Shown in pieces: positions 25,542 through 33,256 of a DNA stretch of 64,000 bases. The stretch is from Streptomyces nitrosporeus. GTDB taxonomy: Bacteria; Actinomycetota; Actinomycetes; Streptomycetales; Streptomycetaceae. The notes beneath the pieces were generated by a model, which searched no databases, was not told the origin of the DNA, and was given only the letters and a program-made list of their open reading frames with translations. Within the stretch, counting starts at the first letter, position 1. Every line of letters begins with the position of its first letter. Location of the stretch: assembly GCF_008704555.1 (NCBI RefSeq), contig NZ_CP023702.1, forward strand, positions 4,402,001 to 4,466,000. The letters run 5' to 3'. A program made the translations under genes and the position numbers.

Positions 25542-25626
25542 ACCCCGGGCTCAGGGCCAGACCAGGCAGTACGCCTGATGCCCCGCGTCGTGCAGCCGGT
25601 GGGAGAAGTCCTGCCACTCGTGCAGC
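25542..25626. repeat. Right attachment-site repeat (attR), 3' end of target gene
   Basis: Matches 12387-12471 at 84 of 85 positions. It covers the stop codon and last ~24 codons of the conserved gene at 25551-25988 plus 9 bases beyond. Identity stops abruptly after base 25626. Confidence 0.88.
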
Positions 25627-25988
25627 AGTTGGTAGACGTTGAACGCGTCACGCGGGCCGCCGCGGTCGGGGACCGTGGACCAGATGAAGGCCGCCGCGCC
25701 GACCGACTCCTCGCCGACGTCCCGCAGCGGGTCGACCACCGTCATCGGCAGCTTGACCACCGCGTAGTCGGGGTGGAGCACCACCAGCTCCAGGGGCGGG
25801 ACCCTGTGCAGGGGTATGCCCTGTATCCCGGTGAGGACCATGGCCGCCACCGTCTCCGGCTTGATCTTGCTGAACATGCCGCCCATGCCGAGCTCGTCAC
25901 CGCCCAGCTCCTCCGGGCGCATGGAGATGGGCACGCGTGCGGCGGTGGCGCCGTCGGGGGCACCGAAGTACCTGTAGGTCACCCCCAC
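25551..25988 (-). CDS. Conserved Streptomyces hypothetical protein; integration target
   Basis: This protein of about 145 residues starts (V)GVTYRYFGAPDGATAARVP and continues RPEELGGDELGMGGMFSKIK, MVLTGIQGIPLHRVPPLELVVLHPDYAVVKLPMTVVDP and ends in HEWQDFSHRLHDAGHQAYC. I recall it as a well-conserved actinomycete protein next to hemL, with no known function. It has no membrane segment or known motif. AGGAG lies ~10 bases before GTG 25988; GTG 25982 is an alternative. Its 3' end is the island attachment site, and the coding sequence was kept intact by the insertion. Confidence 0.8.
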   Translation of the reverse strand: MGVTYRYFGAPDGATAARVPISMRPEELGGDELGMGGMFSKIKPETVAAMVLTGIQGIPLHRVPPLELVVLHPDYAVVKLPMTVVDPLRDVGEESVGAAAFIWSTVPDRGGPRDAFNVYQLLHEWQDFSHRLHDAGHQAYCLVWP

Positions 25989-26272
25989 CCGTCCACCGCT
26001 CCTGATCTCCGGAGCGCGGGCATCGGCCGGCCGGGCGTCCCGCCCGCGTCCCGCCCCGCGCCGGTGCCGTCCCCGCCGGGCCGGCTCGGGACCCAGGTCG
26101 TCGGTCCCTTCGCCCACTCCGCCACCGCGATGCATATCTCTTCCACCCGACTACTTCTTAGGAGACACAGCCCCGCCGCGCAACCCGATCATCGTGTCAG
26201 TGACCTCCCCCACGTGCGTGCGGTGAAACACCTGTCCGCAAGACCGTGCGCGCCTCTGACAACATGGCATCT

Positions 26273-26320
26273 GTGAGCTTTCCCTATGACGCCCCAGTTT
26301 TGCAGACGCGAGGAGACTGA
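26273..26320 (+). other. Short ORF resembling the hemL N-terminus (partial duplication)
   Basis: GTG 26273 opens a 15-codon frame, VSFPYDAPVLQTRGD, ending TGA. It lines up with the start of hemL (VAYSYEAPVSQSLFD at 26430), and the bases GCCCCAGTTT are identical in both. It could be a duplicated or displaced hemL start, or a leader ORF. The 441-base spacer (25989-26429) holds nothing else recognisable except a short GGCCGG/CCGGCC hairpin near 26380. Confidence 0.5.
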
Positions 26321-26429
26321 CGCCTTTTCGTTGTACGAGCCTCATACGGGGAGAGTGCGCTCCCTGCTCACCGGCGGCCGGAAGGACCGGCCAGACCCCC
26401 GAACCCCCGAATCGCAGATCAGGACCAAA

Positions 26430-27737
26430 GTGGCGTATTCATACGAAGCCCCAGTTTCACAGTCGCTGTTCGACCGCGCGTCCCGCGTGACACCCGGTGG
26501 CGTGAACTCACCCGTGCGTGCCTTCCGGGCCGTGGGCGGTACGCCCCGGTTCATGGTGTCCGGTACGGGTCCGTACCTCACCGACGCCGACGGCCGCGAG
26601 TACGTCGACCTCGTGTGCTCATGGGGGCCGATGATCCTCGGCCACTCGCACCCGGAGGTCCTCGCCGCCGTCCAGGAGGCGGTCGCCCGCGGTACCTCCT
26701 TCGGTACGCCCGGTGAGGGAGAGGTCGCGCTCGCCGAGGAGATCGTGGCCCGGGTGGAGCCCGTCGAGCAGGTGCGGCTCGTGTCGTCCGGCACCGAGGC
26801 GACCATGTCCGCGATCCGGCTCGCCCGCGGGTTCACCGGACGGGCGAAGGTCGTGAAGTTCGCCGGCTGCTACCACGGACACGTCGACGCGCTGCTGGCC
26901 GCCGCCGGCTCCGGCGTGGCCACCTTCGGCCTGCCGGACACGCCCGGGGTCACCGGCGCCCAGGCCGGTGACACGATCGTGCTGCCGTACAACGACCTGG
27001 ACGCCGTACGGGCCGCGTTCGCCGCGCAGCCCGGCGAGATCGCGTGTGTGATCACCGAGGCGTCCCCGGGCAACATGGGCGTCGTACCGCCCGGCGAGGG
27101 CTTCAACGCCGGGCTGAAGGAGATCTGCGCGCAGCACGGCGCCCTGTACATCTCCGACGAGGTGATGACGGGTTTCCGTACCTCCAAGGCCGGCTGGTAC
27201 GGCGTCGACGGGGTCCGGCCCGACCTGATGACCTTCGGCAAGGTCATGGGCGGCGGCTTCCCGGCCGCGGCGTTCGGCGGGCGCGCCGACGTCATGGCGC
27301 ACCTGGCCCCCGCCGGCCCCGTCTACCAGGCGGGCACCCTCTCCGGCAACCCGGTTGCCACCGCCGCCGGCCTGGCCCAGCTGCGGCTGCTCGACGACGC
27401 GGCGTACGCCAAGGTCGACGCGGTCTCCGCCGAGATCCGGTCCCTGGTGAGCGAGGCGTTCACCAAGGAGGGCGTCGCGCACACCGTCTCGGCGGCGAGC
27501 AACATGTTCTCCGTCTTCTTCACCGACGGGCCGGTCCGCGACTACGAGGACGCGAAGAAGCAGGAAGCCTTCCGCTTCACCGCCTTCTTCCACTCGATGC
27601 TGGCGCAGGGCGTCTACCTGCCCCCGTCCGCCTTCGAGTCCTGGTTCGTCTCCACGGCCCACGACGCCCGGGCCGTCGAGCGTGTCGCCGCCGCGCTGCC
27701 GGCCGCCGCGCGGGCGGCGGCGGAGGCCACGGCATGA
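26430..27737 (+). CDS. hemL: Glutamate-1-semialdehyde 2,1-aminomutase
   Basis: HemL is the PLP enzyme that converts glutamate-1-semialdehyde to 5-aminolevulinate in the C5 heme pathway. The 435-residue product matches the family length. It has VTPGGVNSPVRAFRAVGGTP, SSGTEATMSAIRLARG, DEVMTGFR, and the PLP lysine in TFGKVMGGGFPAA (Lys271). The GTG at 26430 is preceded by AGGA and starts the homology (VAYSYEAPVSQSLFDRAS); an upstream frame exists but is not family-like. Its TGA overlaps the next ATG. Confidence 0.95.
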   Translation: MAYSYEAPVSQSLFDRASRVTPGGVNSPVRAFRAVGGTPRFMVSGTGPYLTDADGREYVDLVCSWGPMILGHSHPEVLAAVQEAVARGTSFGTPGEGEVALAEEIVARVEPVEQVRLVSSGTEATMSAIRLARGFTGRAKVVKFAGCYHGHVDALLAAAGSGVATFGLPDTPGVTGAQAGDTIVLPYNDLDAVRAAFAAQPGEIACVITEASPGNMGVVPPGEGFNAGLKEICAQHGALYISDEVMTGFRTSKAGWYGVDGVRPDLMTFGKVMGGGFPAAAFGGRADVMAHLAPAGPVYQAGTLSGNPVATAAGLAQLRLLDDAAYAKVDAVSAEIRSLVSEAFTKEGVAHTVSAASNMFSVFFTDGPVRDYEDAKKQEAFRFTAFFHSMLAQGVYLPPSAFESWFVSTAHDARAVERVAAALPAAARAAAEATA

Positions 27738-28438
27738 GCGGGGAGAGCGTGAGCGAGGACAGGGGACAGGACATCACCGTCGTCCACCTGATGCGGCACG
27801 GCGAGGTGCACAACCCGGAGGGCGTGCTCTACGGCCGTCGCTCCGGTTACCACCTCTCCGAGCTCGGCCGGAAGATGGCCGACCGGGTCGCCGGGCACCT
27901 GGAGAAGCGCGACATCACCCATGTCGTGGCCTCCCCGCTGGAGCGGGCCCAGGAGACCGCCGCCCCCGTGGCCGCCTCGCACGGTCTGGAGGTGGCCGTG
28001 GACGAGCGCCTCATCGAGGCGGCCAACGTCTTCGAGGGCAAGACCTTCGGCGTCGGCGACGGCGCCCTGCGCAAGCCGGACAACTGGAAGCACCTGACCA
28101 ACCCCTTCAAGCCCTCCTGGGGCGAGCCGTACATCGAGCAGGTCGTACGCATGATGGGCGCGCTGGACGCGGCACGCGACGCCGCGCGCGGACACGAGGC
28201 GGTCTGCGTCAGCCACCAGCTGCCGATCTGGATCGTGCGCAGCTTCGTGGAGCGGCGCCGGCTGTGGCACGACCCGCGCAAGCGGCAGTGCACGCTGGCT
28301 TCGCTGACCAGCTTCACCTACCGGGGCGACAAGATCGTCTCCGTCGGCTACACCGAGCCGGCCAGGGACCTGGTGCCGCCGCACCTGCGGGCGGGCGCCA
28401 AGCCGGTCAAGGGGAAGTCCAAGGCGTTCGGAGCCTGA
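27734..28438 (+). CDS. Histidine phosphatase (phosphoglycerate mutase-like)
   Basis: This 234-residue protein of the histidine phosphatase superfamily has HLMRHGEVHN (catalytic RHG), SPLERAQETA (second Arg), and VCVSHQLPIWI with the second catalytic His. The C-terminus is basic (KPVKGKSKAF). The substrate is not evident; true glycolytic mutase activity is unlikely. It is coupled to hemL through an ATGA overlap, an arrangement I recall as conserved in Streptomyces. Confidence 0.88.
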   Translation: MSGESVSEDRGQDITVVHLMRHGEVHNPEGVLYGRRSGYHLSELGRKMADRVAGHLEKRDITHVVASPLERAQETAAPVAASHGLEVAVDERLIEAANVFEGKTFGVGDGALRKPDNWKHLTNPFKPSWGEPYIEQVVRMMGALDAARDAARGHEAVCVSHQLPIWIVRSFVERRRLWHDPRKRQCTLASLTSFTYRGDKIVSVGYTEPARDLVPPHLRAGAKPVKGKSKAFGA

Positions 28439-28464
28439 ACCGGCGTCCACACGGACACGGAGGA

Positions 28465-28492
28465 CCGGGCCCGTCCGCACGGACGGGCCCGG
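28465..28492. terminator. hemL operon terminator
   Basis: 28465-28476 is the exact reverse complement of 28481-28492 with loop GCAC, 27 bases after the phosphatase stop. Confidence 0.8.
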
Positions 28493-28541
28493 CCGGGTTT
28501 CCCACCGGCCCGGGGCTCCCGCCGAGCCGCGCGGCGGCTGT

Positions 28542-28651
28542 CCGGCCCGCACACCCTGCCTGGCCCGCGCACCCTGCCCGGCCCGCCTGCCCCGCGCACC
28601 CTGTCCGGTCCGCGCACCCTGCCCGGCCCGCCTGCCCCGCGCACCCCGCTC
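28542..28651. repeat. Imperfect tandem repeats rich in GCACCCTGCC
   Basis: About six imperfect units of CCCGCGCACCCTGCCCGG-like sequence fill the spacer before the deacetylase-like gene. They are non-coding. The remaining spacer (28652-28813) is more A/T-rich, includes the palindrome CCGATTATCGG at 28720-28730, and is the likely promoter zone of the next gene. Confidence 0.55.
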
Positions 28652-28813
28652 CGGCCTCTGCCTGGGCCGTTCCCGTGATGTGGAGCTCCTGTAAGGGTCC
28701 GGTCACGTAGTTATTTTCTCCGATTATCGGCGGAACCCTCGTGTTGCTTCCCCCATCTAAGCCATCGCCAGTTTGTATGGCAATGAGGTAAAACCACCGC
28801 AGATGGGGACGCC

Positions 28814-30082
28814 ATGCGTGAGATCAACCGAAGGGGTCTGCTCGGAGCCGGACTCGGAGCCGCGGCCGCACTCTCGATCGCCGGCTGCGACTCACTCGGA
28901 CCGTCGGGCGGGGACGGTCCGGAGGCCGGTCCGGAGAAGAGCCCGAAGGGGGAAAAGGGAACCCAGGGCAACGGGAGCGGCCAGGGGGCTCCCAAGAAGA
29001 ACGTACGGATCATCGGGGACGGCTCCACATCGGACACCGGTAAACAGCCGAATCAGCCGGCCGCCCCCGTCCCGCTCGAACCCGGGCAGAAGCCGCCCCA
29101 GTTCGTGATCTTCTCCTGGGACGGTGCCGGGGAGGTCGGAAACGGCCTCTTCCCCCGGTTCCTGGAGATCGCCCGGGAACACGACGCGAAGATGACCTTC
29201 TTCCTCTCCGGTATCTATCTCCTGCCCGAATCCAGGAAATCCCTGTACCGCCCGCCCAACAACCCCCGGGGCGCCTCCGACATCGGCTACCTGACGGACG
29301 GGCACGTCAAGGAGACCCTCACCCACGTCGGACGGGCATGGCTCGACGGCCACGAGATCGGCACCCATTTCAACGGGCATTTCTGCGCCGGTTCCGGATC
29401 CGTCGCCAACTGGACCCCCGCGCAATGGCAGAGCGAGATCGACCAGGCGGTCTCCTTCGTCACCCAATGGCGCACCAACAGCGGCTGGTCGGATATCGAT
29501 CCGCTGCCCTTCGACTACCGCAAGGAACTGATCGGCGGCCGTACGCCCTGCCTGCTGGGCCAGGACAATCTCCTGCCCACCGCGAAACAGCTCGGCTGGC
29601 GGTACGACGCGAGTTCCCCCGGCGGCCGGCAGGTGTGGCCGGAGAAACGCCGGGGAATCTGGGACCTCCCCCTCCAGGGAGTTCCCTTCCCCGGCCACAG
29701 TTTCGAAGTCCTCTCCATGGACTACAACATCCTCGCCAACCAGTCGAAGAATTCCACCAAGGGCGTGCCCGCCCGCTATCCCGGCTGGCGCACCCAGGCC
29801 GTCGGCGCGTACCTCGCCGGTTTCGACCGCGCGTACGAGACGAACCGCGCGCCCTTCTACGTCGGCAACCACTTCGAGGAGTGGAACGGCGGCATCTATA
29901 TGGACGCCGTCGAAGAAGTGATCAAACGCATCGCCGGCAAGCCGGATGTGCGCCTGGTCTCCTTCCGCCAGTTCGTCGACTGGCTCGACGTACAGGATCC
30001 GGCGGTACTCGCCAAGCTGCGCACCCTGGAGGTCGGAGAGTCCCCCGCGGGTGGCTGGAACACTTTCTTTAAACAGGCTTGA
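28814..30082 (+). CDS. Tat-type lipoprotein, polysaccharide deacetylase-like
   Basis: This 422-residue protein begins REINRRGLLGAGLGAAAALS with lipobox SIAGC, combining a twin-arginine with a lipoprotein signal. A Gly/Lys/Pro-rich linker of ~65 residues follows. The catalytic-like domain has FVIFSWDGAGE (acidic residue of motif 1) and GHEIGTHFNGHFC (HxxxH-type metal site of motif 2), as in carbohydrate esterase family 4/NodB folds, but it diverges elsewhere. A cell-wall or glycan deacetylase at the outer membrane face is likely. It is immediately upstream of the cytochrome c maturation genes, an order conserved in Streptomyces as I recall it. Confidence 0.78.
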   Translation: MREINRRGLLGAGLGAAAALSIAGCDSLGPSGGDGPEAGPEKSPKGEKGTQGNGSGQGAPKKNVRIIGDGSTSDTGKQPNQPAAPVPLEPGQKPPQFVIFSWDGAGEVGNGLFPRFLEIAREHDAKMTFFLSGIYLLPESRKSLYRPPNNPRGASDIGYLTDGHVKETLTHVGRAWLDGHEIGTHFNGHFCAGSGSVANWTPAQWQSEIDQAVSFVTQWRTNSGWSDIDPLPFDYRKELIGGRTPCLLGQDNLLPTAKQLGWRYDASSPGGRQVWPEKRRGIWDLPLQGVPFPGHSFEVLSMDYNILANQSKNSTKGVPARYPGWRTQAVGAYLAGFDRAYETNRAPFYVGNHFEEWNGGIYMDAVEEVIKRIAGKPDVRLVSFRQFVDWLDVQDPAVLAKLRTLEVGESPAGGWNTFFKQA

Positions 30083-30149
30083 CAAGGGGCTTTACGGGCA
30101 CCGAGGGGGGTGCGGAAGATCTCCGGAACTGCCATGCGAAACTTTTCAC

Positions 30150-30755
30150 ATGAGCTCTGGCCGCGTAACCCGACGCCGCTCCACCCTGCTCGCCGCCACG
30201 GCGGTGGCCGGTGCCCTGACCCTGTCCGCGTGCAGTGACGACGGCACCATCACCACCGGGGGCGGCGACACGAACTTCGTCACCGGCAACAGCGGCATCG
30301 CGACCGTCCCCAAGGGGGAGCGCACCGCCGCCCCGGAGCTGGTCGGCACCACCCTGGACGACAAGCCGCTGGACGTCGCCGACTACAAGGGCAAGGTCGT
30401 CGTCCTGAACGTCTGGGGCTCCTGGTGCGCGCCGTGCCGCGCGGAGGCCCAGCACTTCGCCAAGGTCTCCAAGGAGACCGCGGACCAGGACGTCCAGTTC
30501 ATCGGCCTGAACACCAGGGACCCCGAGAAGTCCCTGGCGATCAGCTTCGAGGAAGACCACGGCGTCACCTATCCGAGCCTGTACGACCCGAGGGGGAAGC
30601 TCATCCTCCGCTTCCCCAAGGGCACCCTGAACCTCCAGACCATCCCCTCGACCGTGGTCCTGGACCGCGACGGGAAGATCGCGGCCCGCAAGCTGGGCGG
30701 CCTCGACGCCGAGAAGCTGCACGAGATGATCGACCCGCTGATCGCGGAGAAGTGA
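30150..30755 (+). CDS. resA: ResA/TlpA-like thiol-disulfide oxidoreductase lipoprotein
   Basis: This 201-residue lipoprotein (signal with RRR and lipobox LSAC) has a thioredoxin fold. The active site is WCAPC at residues 92-96, preceded by GKVVVLNVWGS; the cis-Pro region is TIPSTVVLDRDG. ResA reduces the haem-binding cysteines of apocytochrome c outside the membrane, receiving electrons from CcdA. It is first of four collinear genes resA-ccdA-resB-ccsB, with 3 bases to ccdA. The ATG at 30150 is chosen to include the signal. Confidence 0.92.
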   Translation: MSSGRVTRRRSTLLAATAVAGALTLSACSDDGTITTGGGDTNFVTGNSGIATVPKGERTAAPELVGTTLDDKPLDVADYKGKVVVLNVWGSWCAPCRAEAQHFAKVSKETADQDVQFIGLNTRDPEKSLAISFEEDHGVTYPSLYDPRGKLILRFPKGTLNLQTIPSTVVLDRDGKIAARKLGGLDAEKLHEMIDPLIAEK

Positions 30756-30758
30756 CCC

Positions 30759-31544
30759 GTGCTCCAGCTAGCCGCGCGCGGGGGTGAACTGGCCGCGCTC
30801 ACGGGGGACAACGAGACCGTCCTCAGCGGGGCCCTCCTGATCGCCCTGCCCATCGCCCTGCTCGCCGGGCTCGTCTCCTTCTTCTCGCCGTGCGTCCTGC
30901 CCCTCGTGCCCGGCTACCTCAGCTACGTCACCGGGGTCAGCGGCACCGACCTGGCCGACGCCCGGCGCGGACGGATGGTCGCCGGCGCCTCCCTCTTCGT
31001 CCTCGGCTTCACCGCGGTCTTCGTCTCCAGCGGCGCGCTGTTCGGCTACTTCGGCCAGAACGTCATGGAGCACAGCGACGTCCTCACCAAGGTCCTGGGC
31101 GTGCTGATGATCCTCATGGGGGTCTTCTTCATGGGCCTGATGCCCTGGATGACCCAGCGCGAGTTCCGCATCCACCGGAAACCGGTGACCGGACTGCTCG
31201 GCGCGCCCGTGCTCGGCGCGCTCTTCGGGATCGGCTGGACGCCCTGCCTGGGTCCGACCCTCTCCTCGGTCACCGCGCTCGCGATGCAGCAGGGGACCGC
31301 GGGACGCGGTGCCGTCCTGTCCGTGGCGTACTGCGTCGGACTGGGGCTCCCCTTCGTCCTGGCCGCGGTCGCCTTCCGTAAGGCACTCGGCGCGTTCGGC
31401 TGGGTCAAGCGCCACTACGCATGGGTCATGCGGATCGGCGGCGGCATGATGATCGTGACCGGAATCCTCCTGCTGACGGGCGCCTGGGACACGCTCATCC
31501 AGGAGATGCGTGTCTGGTCCGACGGCTTCACTGTGGGGATCTGA
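30759..31544 (+). CDS. ccdA: Cytochrome c biogenesis protein CcdA
   Basis: CcdA moves electrons from cytoplasmic thioredoxin across the membrane to ResA. The 261-residue product has six hydrophobic segments and two redox cysteines in SFFSPCVLPLVPGYLSYVTG and GWTPCLGPTLSS. The start is GTG 30759. It lies 3 bases after resA and 5 bases before the resB start. Confidence 0.93.
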   Translation: MLQLAARGGELAALTGDNETVLSGALLIALPIALLAGLVSFFSPCVLPLVPGYLSYVTGVSGTDLADARRGRMVAGASLFVLGFTAVFVSSGALFGYFGQNVMEHSDVLTKVLGVLMILMGVFFMGLMPWMTQREFRIHRKPVTGLLGAPVLGALFGIGWTPCLGPTLSSVTALAMQQGTAGRGAVLSVAYCVGLGLPFVLAAVAFRKALGAFGWVKRHYAWVMRIGGGMMIVTGILLLTGAWDTLIQEMRVWSDGFTVGI

Positions 31545-31549
31545 GTCTC

Positions 31550-33256
31550 ATGAGCAACCTGAACACGACGGACGAGCGCGAGATCGGCACCGCGGGCGAA
31601 CAGCTCTCCACCGCCCCGCGCGAGGAGTCCGCCACCACCGTGCCCGCCCTGGGGGTCATCGGCTGGGCCCGCTGGTTCTGGCGGCAGCTCACCTCGATGC
31701 GGGTCGCCCTGATCCTGCTCTTCCTGCTGTCGCTCGGCGCCATCCCCGGCTCGCTGATCCCGCAGAACAGCGTGGACGAGATGAAGGTGGAGGCGTTCAA
31801 GGGTGACCACACCACCCTCACCCCGCTCTACGAGAAGCTGCAGTTCTTCGACGTCTACAGCTCGGTGTGGTTCTCGGCGATCTACATCCTGCTGTTCATC
31901 TCCCTGATCGGCTGCATCGTCCCGCGCACCGGCCAGTTCGTCGGACAGCTCCGCAGCCGCCCCCCGGGCGCGCCGAAGAAGCTGACCCGGCTGCCCGCCT
32001 ACACCACCTGGCGCACCGAGGCGGAGCCCGAGCAGGTCCGCGAGGCGGCCCTCGCCGTCCTGCGCAAGCGGCGGTTCCGCTCGCACACGGCCGGGGACGC
32101 CGTCGCCGCGGAGAAGGGCTACCTCCGCGAGGCCGGCAACCTGCTCTTCCACATCGCGCTGATCGTCATGCTCATCGCCTTCGGCTGGGGGCAGCTCTTC
32201 AAGTTCGAGGGCGGCAAGCTGGTCCTCGAAGGCGACGGGTTCTCCAACACCAGGACGCAGTACGACGACTTCAGGCCCGGCACGCTCTTCACCGACGAGG
32301 ACCTCGTCCCCTTCAGCTTCGGCCTCGACGCGTTCGAGGGCACCTACGAGCGCACCGGCCCGCAGCGCGGCACCCCCCGCACCTTCGAGGCCCATGTCAC
32401 CTACTCCGAGGGTGTCGACGGGAAGCCGAAGAAGAAGGTCGTCCAGGTCAACAAGCCGCTCGTCGTCGACGGCACCAAGGTCTACCTCAACGCCCACGGC
32501 TACGCGCCGGTCGTCTCCGTCAAGGACGGCAGGGGCAAGGAGGTCTACCGGAACGCCGTGCCGCTGCTGCCGCAGGACGACAACATCACCTCCACCGGCG
32601 CGATCAAGGTGCTGGACGGCTACCGGGACGCGAACGGCGAGAAGACCCAGCTCGGCTTCCAGGCCTTCTTCGTCCCGACCTTCGCCGGCAACGGCAAGGG
32701 CACGATGTTCTCGCAGTTCCCCGCCCTGGACTACCCGGTCCTCGCCCTCAACGGCTTCCACGGCAGCCTCGGTGTCGACTCCGGGCTGCCGCAGAACGTC
32801 TACCAGCTCGACCCCTCCAAGATGGAGATGTTCAAGGACGGCAGCGGCAACCAGCTCAAGCAGCGGCTGCGTCCCGGCGAGACCATGACACTGCCCGACG
32901 GCGCCGGCTCGATCACCTTCGAGGGCGTCGAGGAATGGGCCAGTTTCCAGATCTCCCGCCAGCCCGCCGCGGGCTGGGCCCTCACCGGTGCGGTCGCCGC
33001 CATCGCCGGGCTCGCCGGATCGCTCTTCATCCAGCGCCGCCGCGTGTGGGTCCGGGCCGTGCCCGGCCCGGACGGGGTGACCGTGGTGGAGATGGCCGGG
33101 CTCGGCCGCAGCGAGTCCGCGAAGCTCCCCGAGGAGCTGGCCGATCTCGCGGTCGAGCTCCACACCCAGGCGCCCACCGCACCGGAACCCGAGTCCGGGA
33201 CCGGGACCGAGTCCGACCAACCCTCAGAAGAACCTGCCGAAGGGGCTGAGAAGTGA
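31550..33256 (+). CDS. resB: Cytochrome c biogenesis protein ResB
   Basis: ResB is one half of the system II haem export and ligation complex with CcsA/CcsB. The 568-residue product has three N-terminal transmembrane helices (MRVALILLFLLSLGAIPGSLIPQ, IYILLFISLIGCIVPR, NLLFHIALIVMLIAFGWGQL), a large extracytoplasmic domain (~residues 210-470) and one more helix near 485 (WALTGAVAAIAGLAGSLF). The acidic, Glu/Pro-rich C-terminal tail is cytoplasmic. Its TGA overlaps the GTG start of ccsB. Confidence 0.93.
   Translation: MSNLNTTDEREIGTAGEQLSTAPREESATTVPALGVIGWARWFWRQLTSMRVALILLFLLSLGAIPGSLIPQNSVDEMKVEAFKGDHTTLTPLYEKLQFFDVYSSVWFSAIYILLFISLIGCIVPRTGQFVGQLRSRPPGAPKKLTRLPAYTTWRTEAEPEQVREAALAVLRKRRFRSHTAGDAVAAEKGYLREAGNLLFHIALIVMLIAFGWGQLFKFEGGKLVLEGDGFSNTRTQYDDFRPGTLFTDEDLVPFSFGLDAFEGTYERTGPQRGTPRTFEAHVTYSEGVDGKPKKKVVQVNKPLVVDGTKVYLNAHGYAPVVSVKDGRGKEVYRNAVPLLPQDDNITSTGAIKVLDGYRDANGEKTQLGFQAFFVPTFAGNGKGTMFSQFPALDYPVLALNGFHGSLGVDSGLPQNVYQLDPSKMEMFKDGSGNQLKQRLRPGETMTLPDGAGSITFEGVEEWASFQISRQPAAGWALTGAVAAIAGLAGSLFIQRRRVWVRAVPGPDGVTVVEMAGLGRSESAKLPEELADLAVELHTQAPTAPEPESGTGTESDQPSEEPAEGAEK

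Larger units (their letters stand above)
12387..25626. mobile_element. Integrated genomic island carrying an FxLD lanthipeptide cluster
   Basis: The segment is bounded by direct repeats 12387-12471 and 25542-25626, offset by 13,155 bases. The right repeat is the 3' end of an intact conserved gene; the left repeat is an orphan copy of that 3' end. A truncated tyrosine-recombinase gene abuts the right repeat. Cargo is two unknown proteins, a GNAT, a TPR regulator, an ATP-binding protein, a damaged small gene and the lanthipeptide operon. No replication, excisionase or conjugation genes are visible, so it looks like a decayed integrative element or a cargo island left after deletion. Confidence 0.85.

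Noticed and set aside
26286..26429. 48-residue N-terminal extension of HemL from ATG 26286
   Set aside because: HemL homology begins at the GTG at 26430, total length then fits the family, and the extension is not protein-like.
30079..30110. TTGACA promoter box at the end of the deacetylase-like gene for resA
   Set aside because: TTGACA is present at 30079-30084, but no -10-like sequence lies 16-18 bases downstream; the region is GC-rich.
31415..33220. 601-codon open frame antisense to resB
   Set aside because: Low-complexity shadow of resB; no start signal and no recognisable domain.
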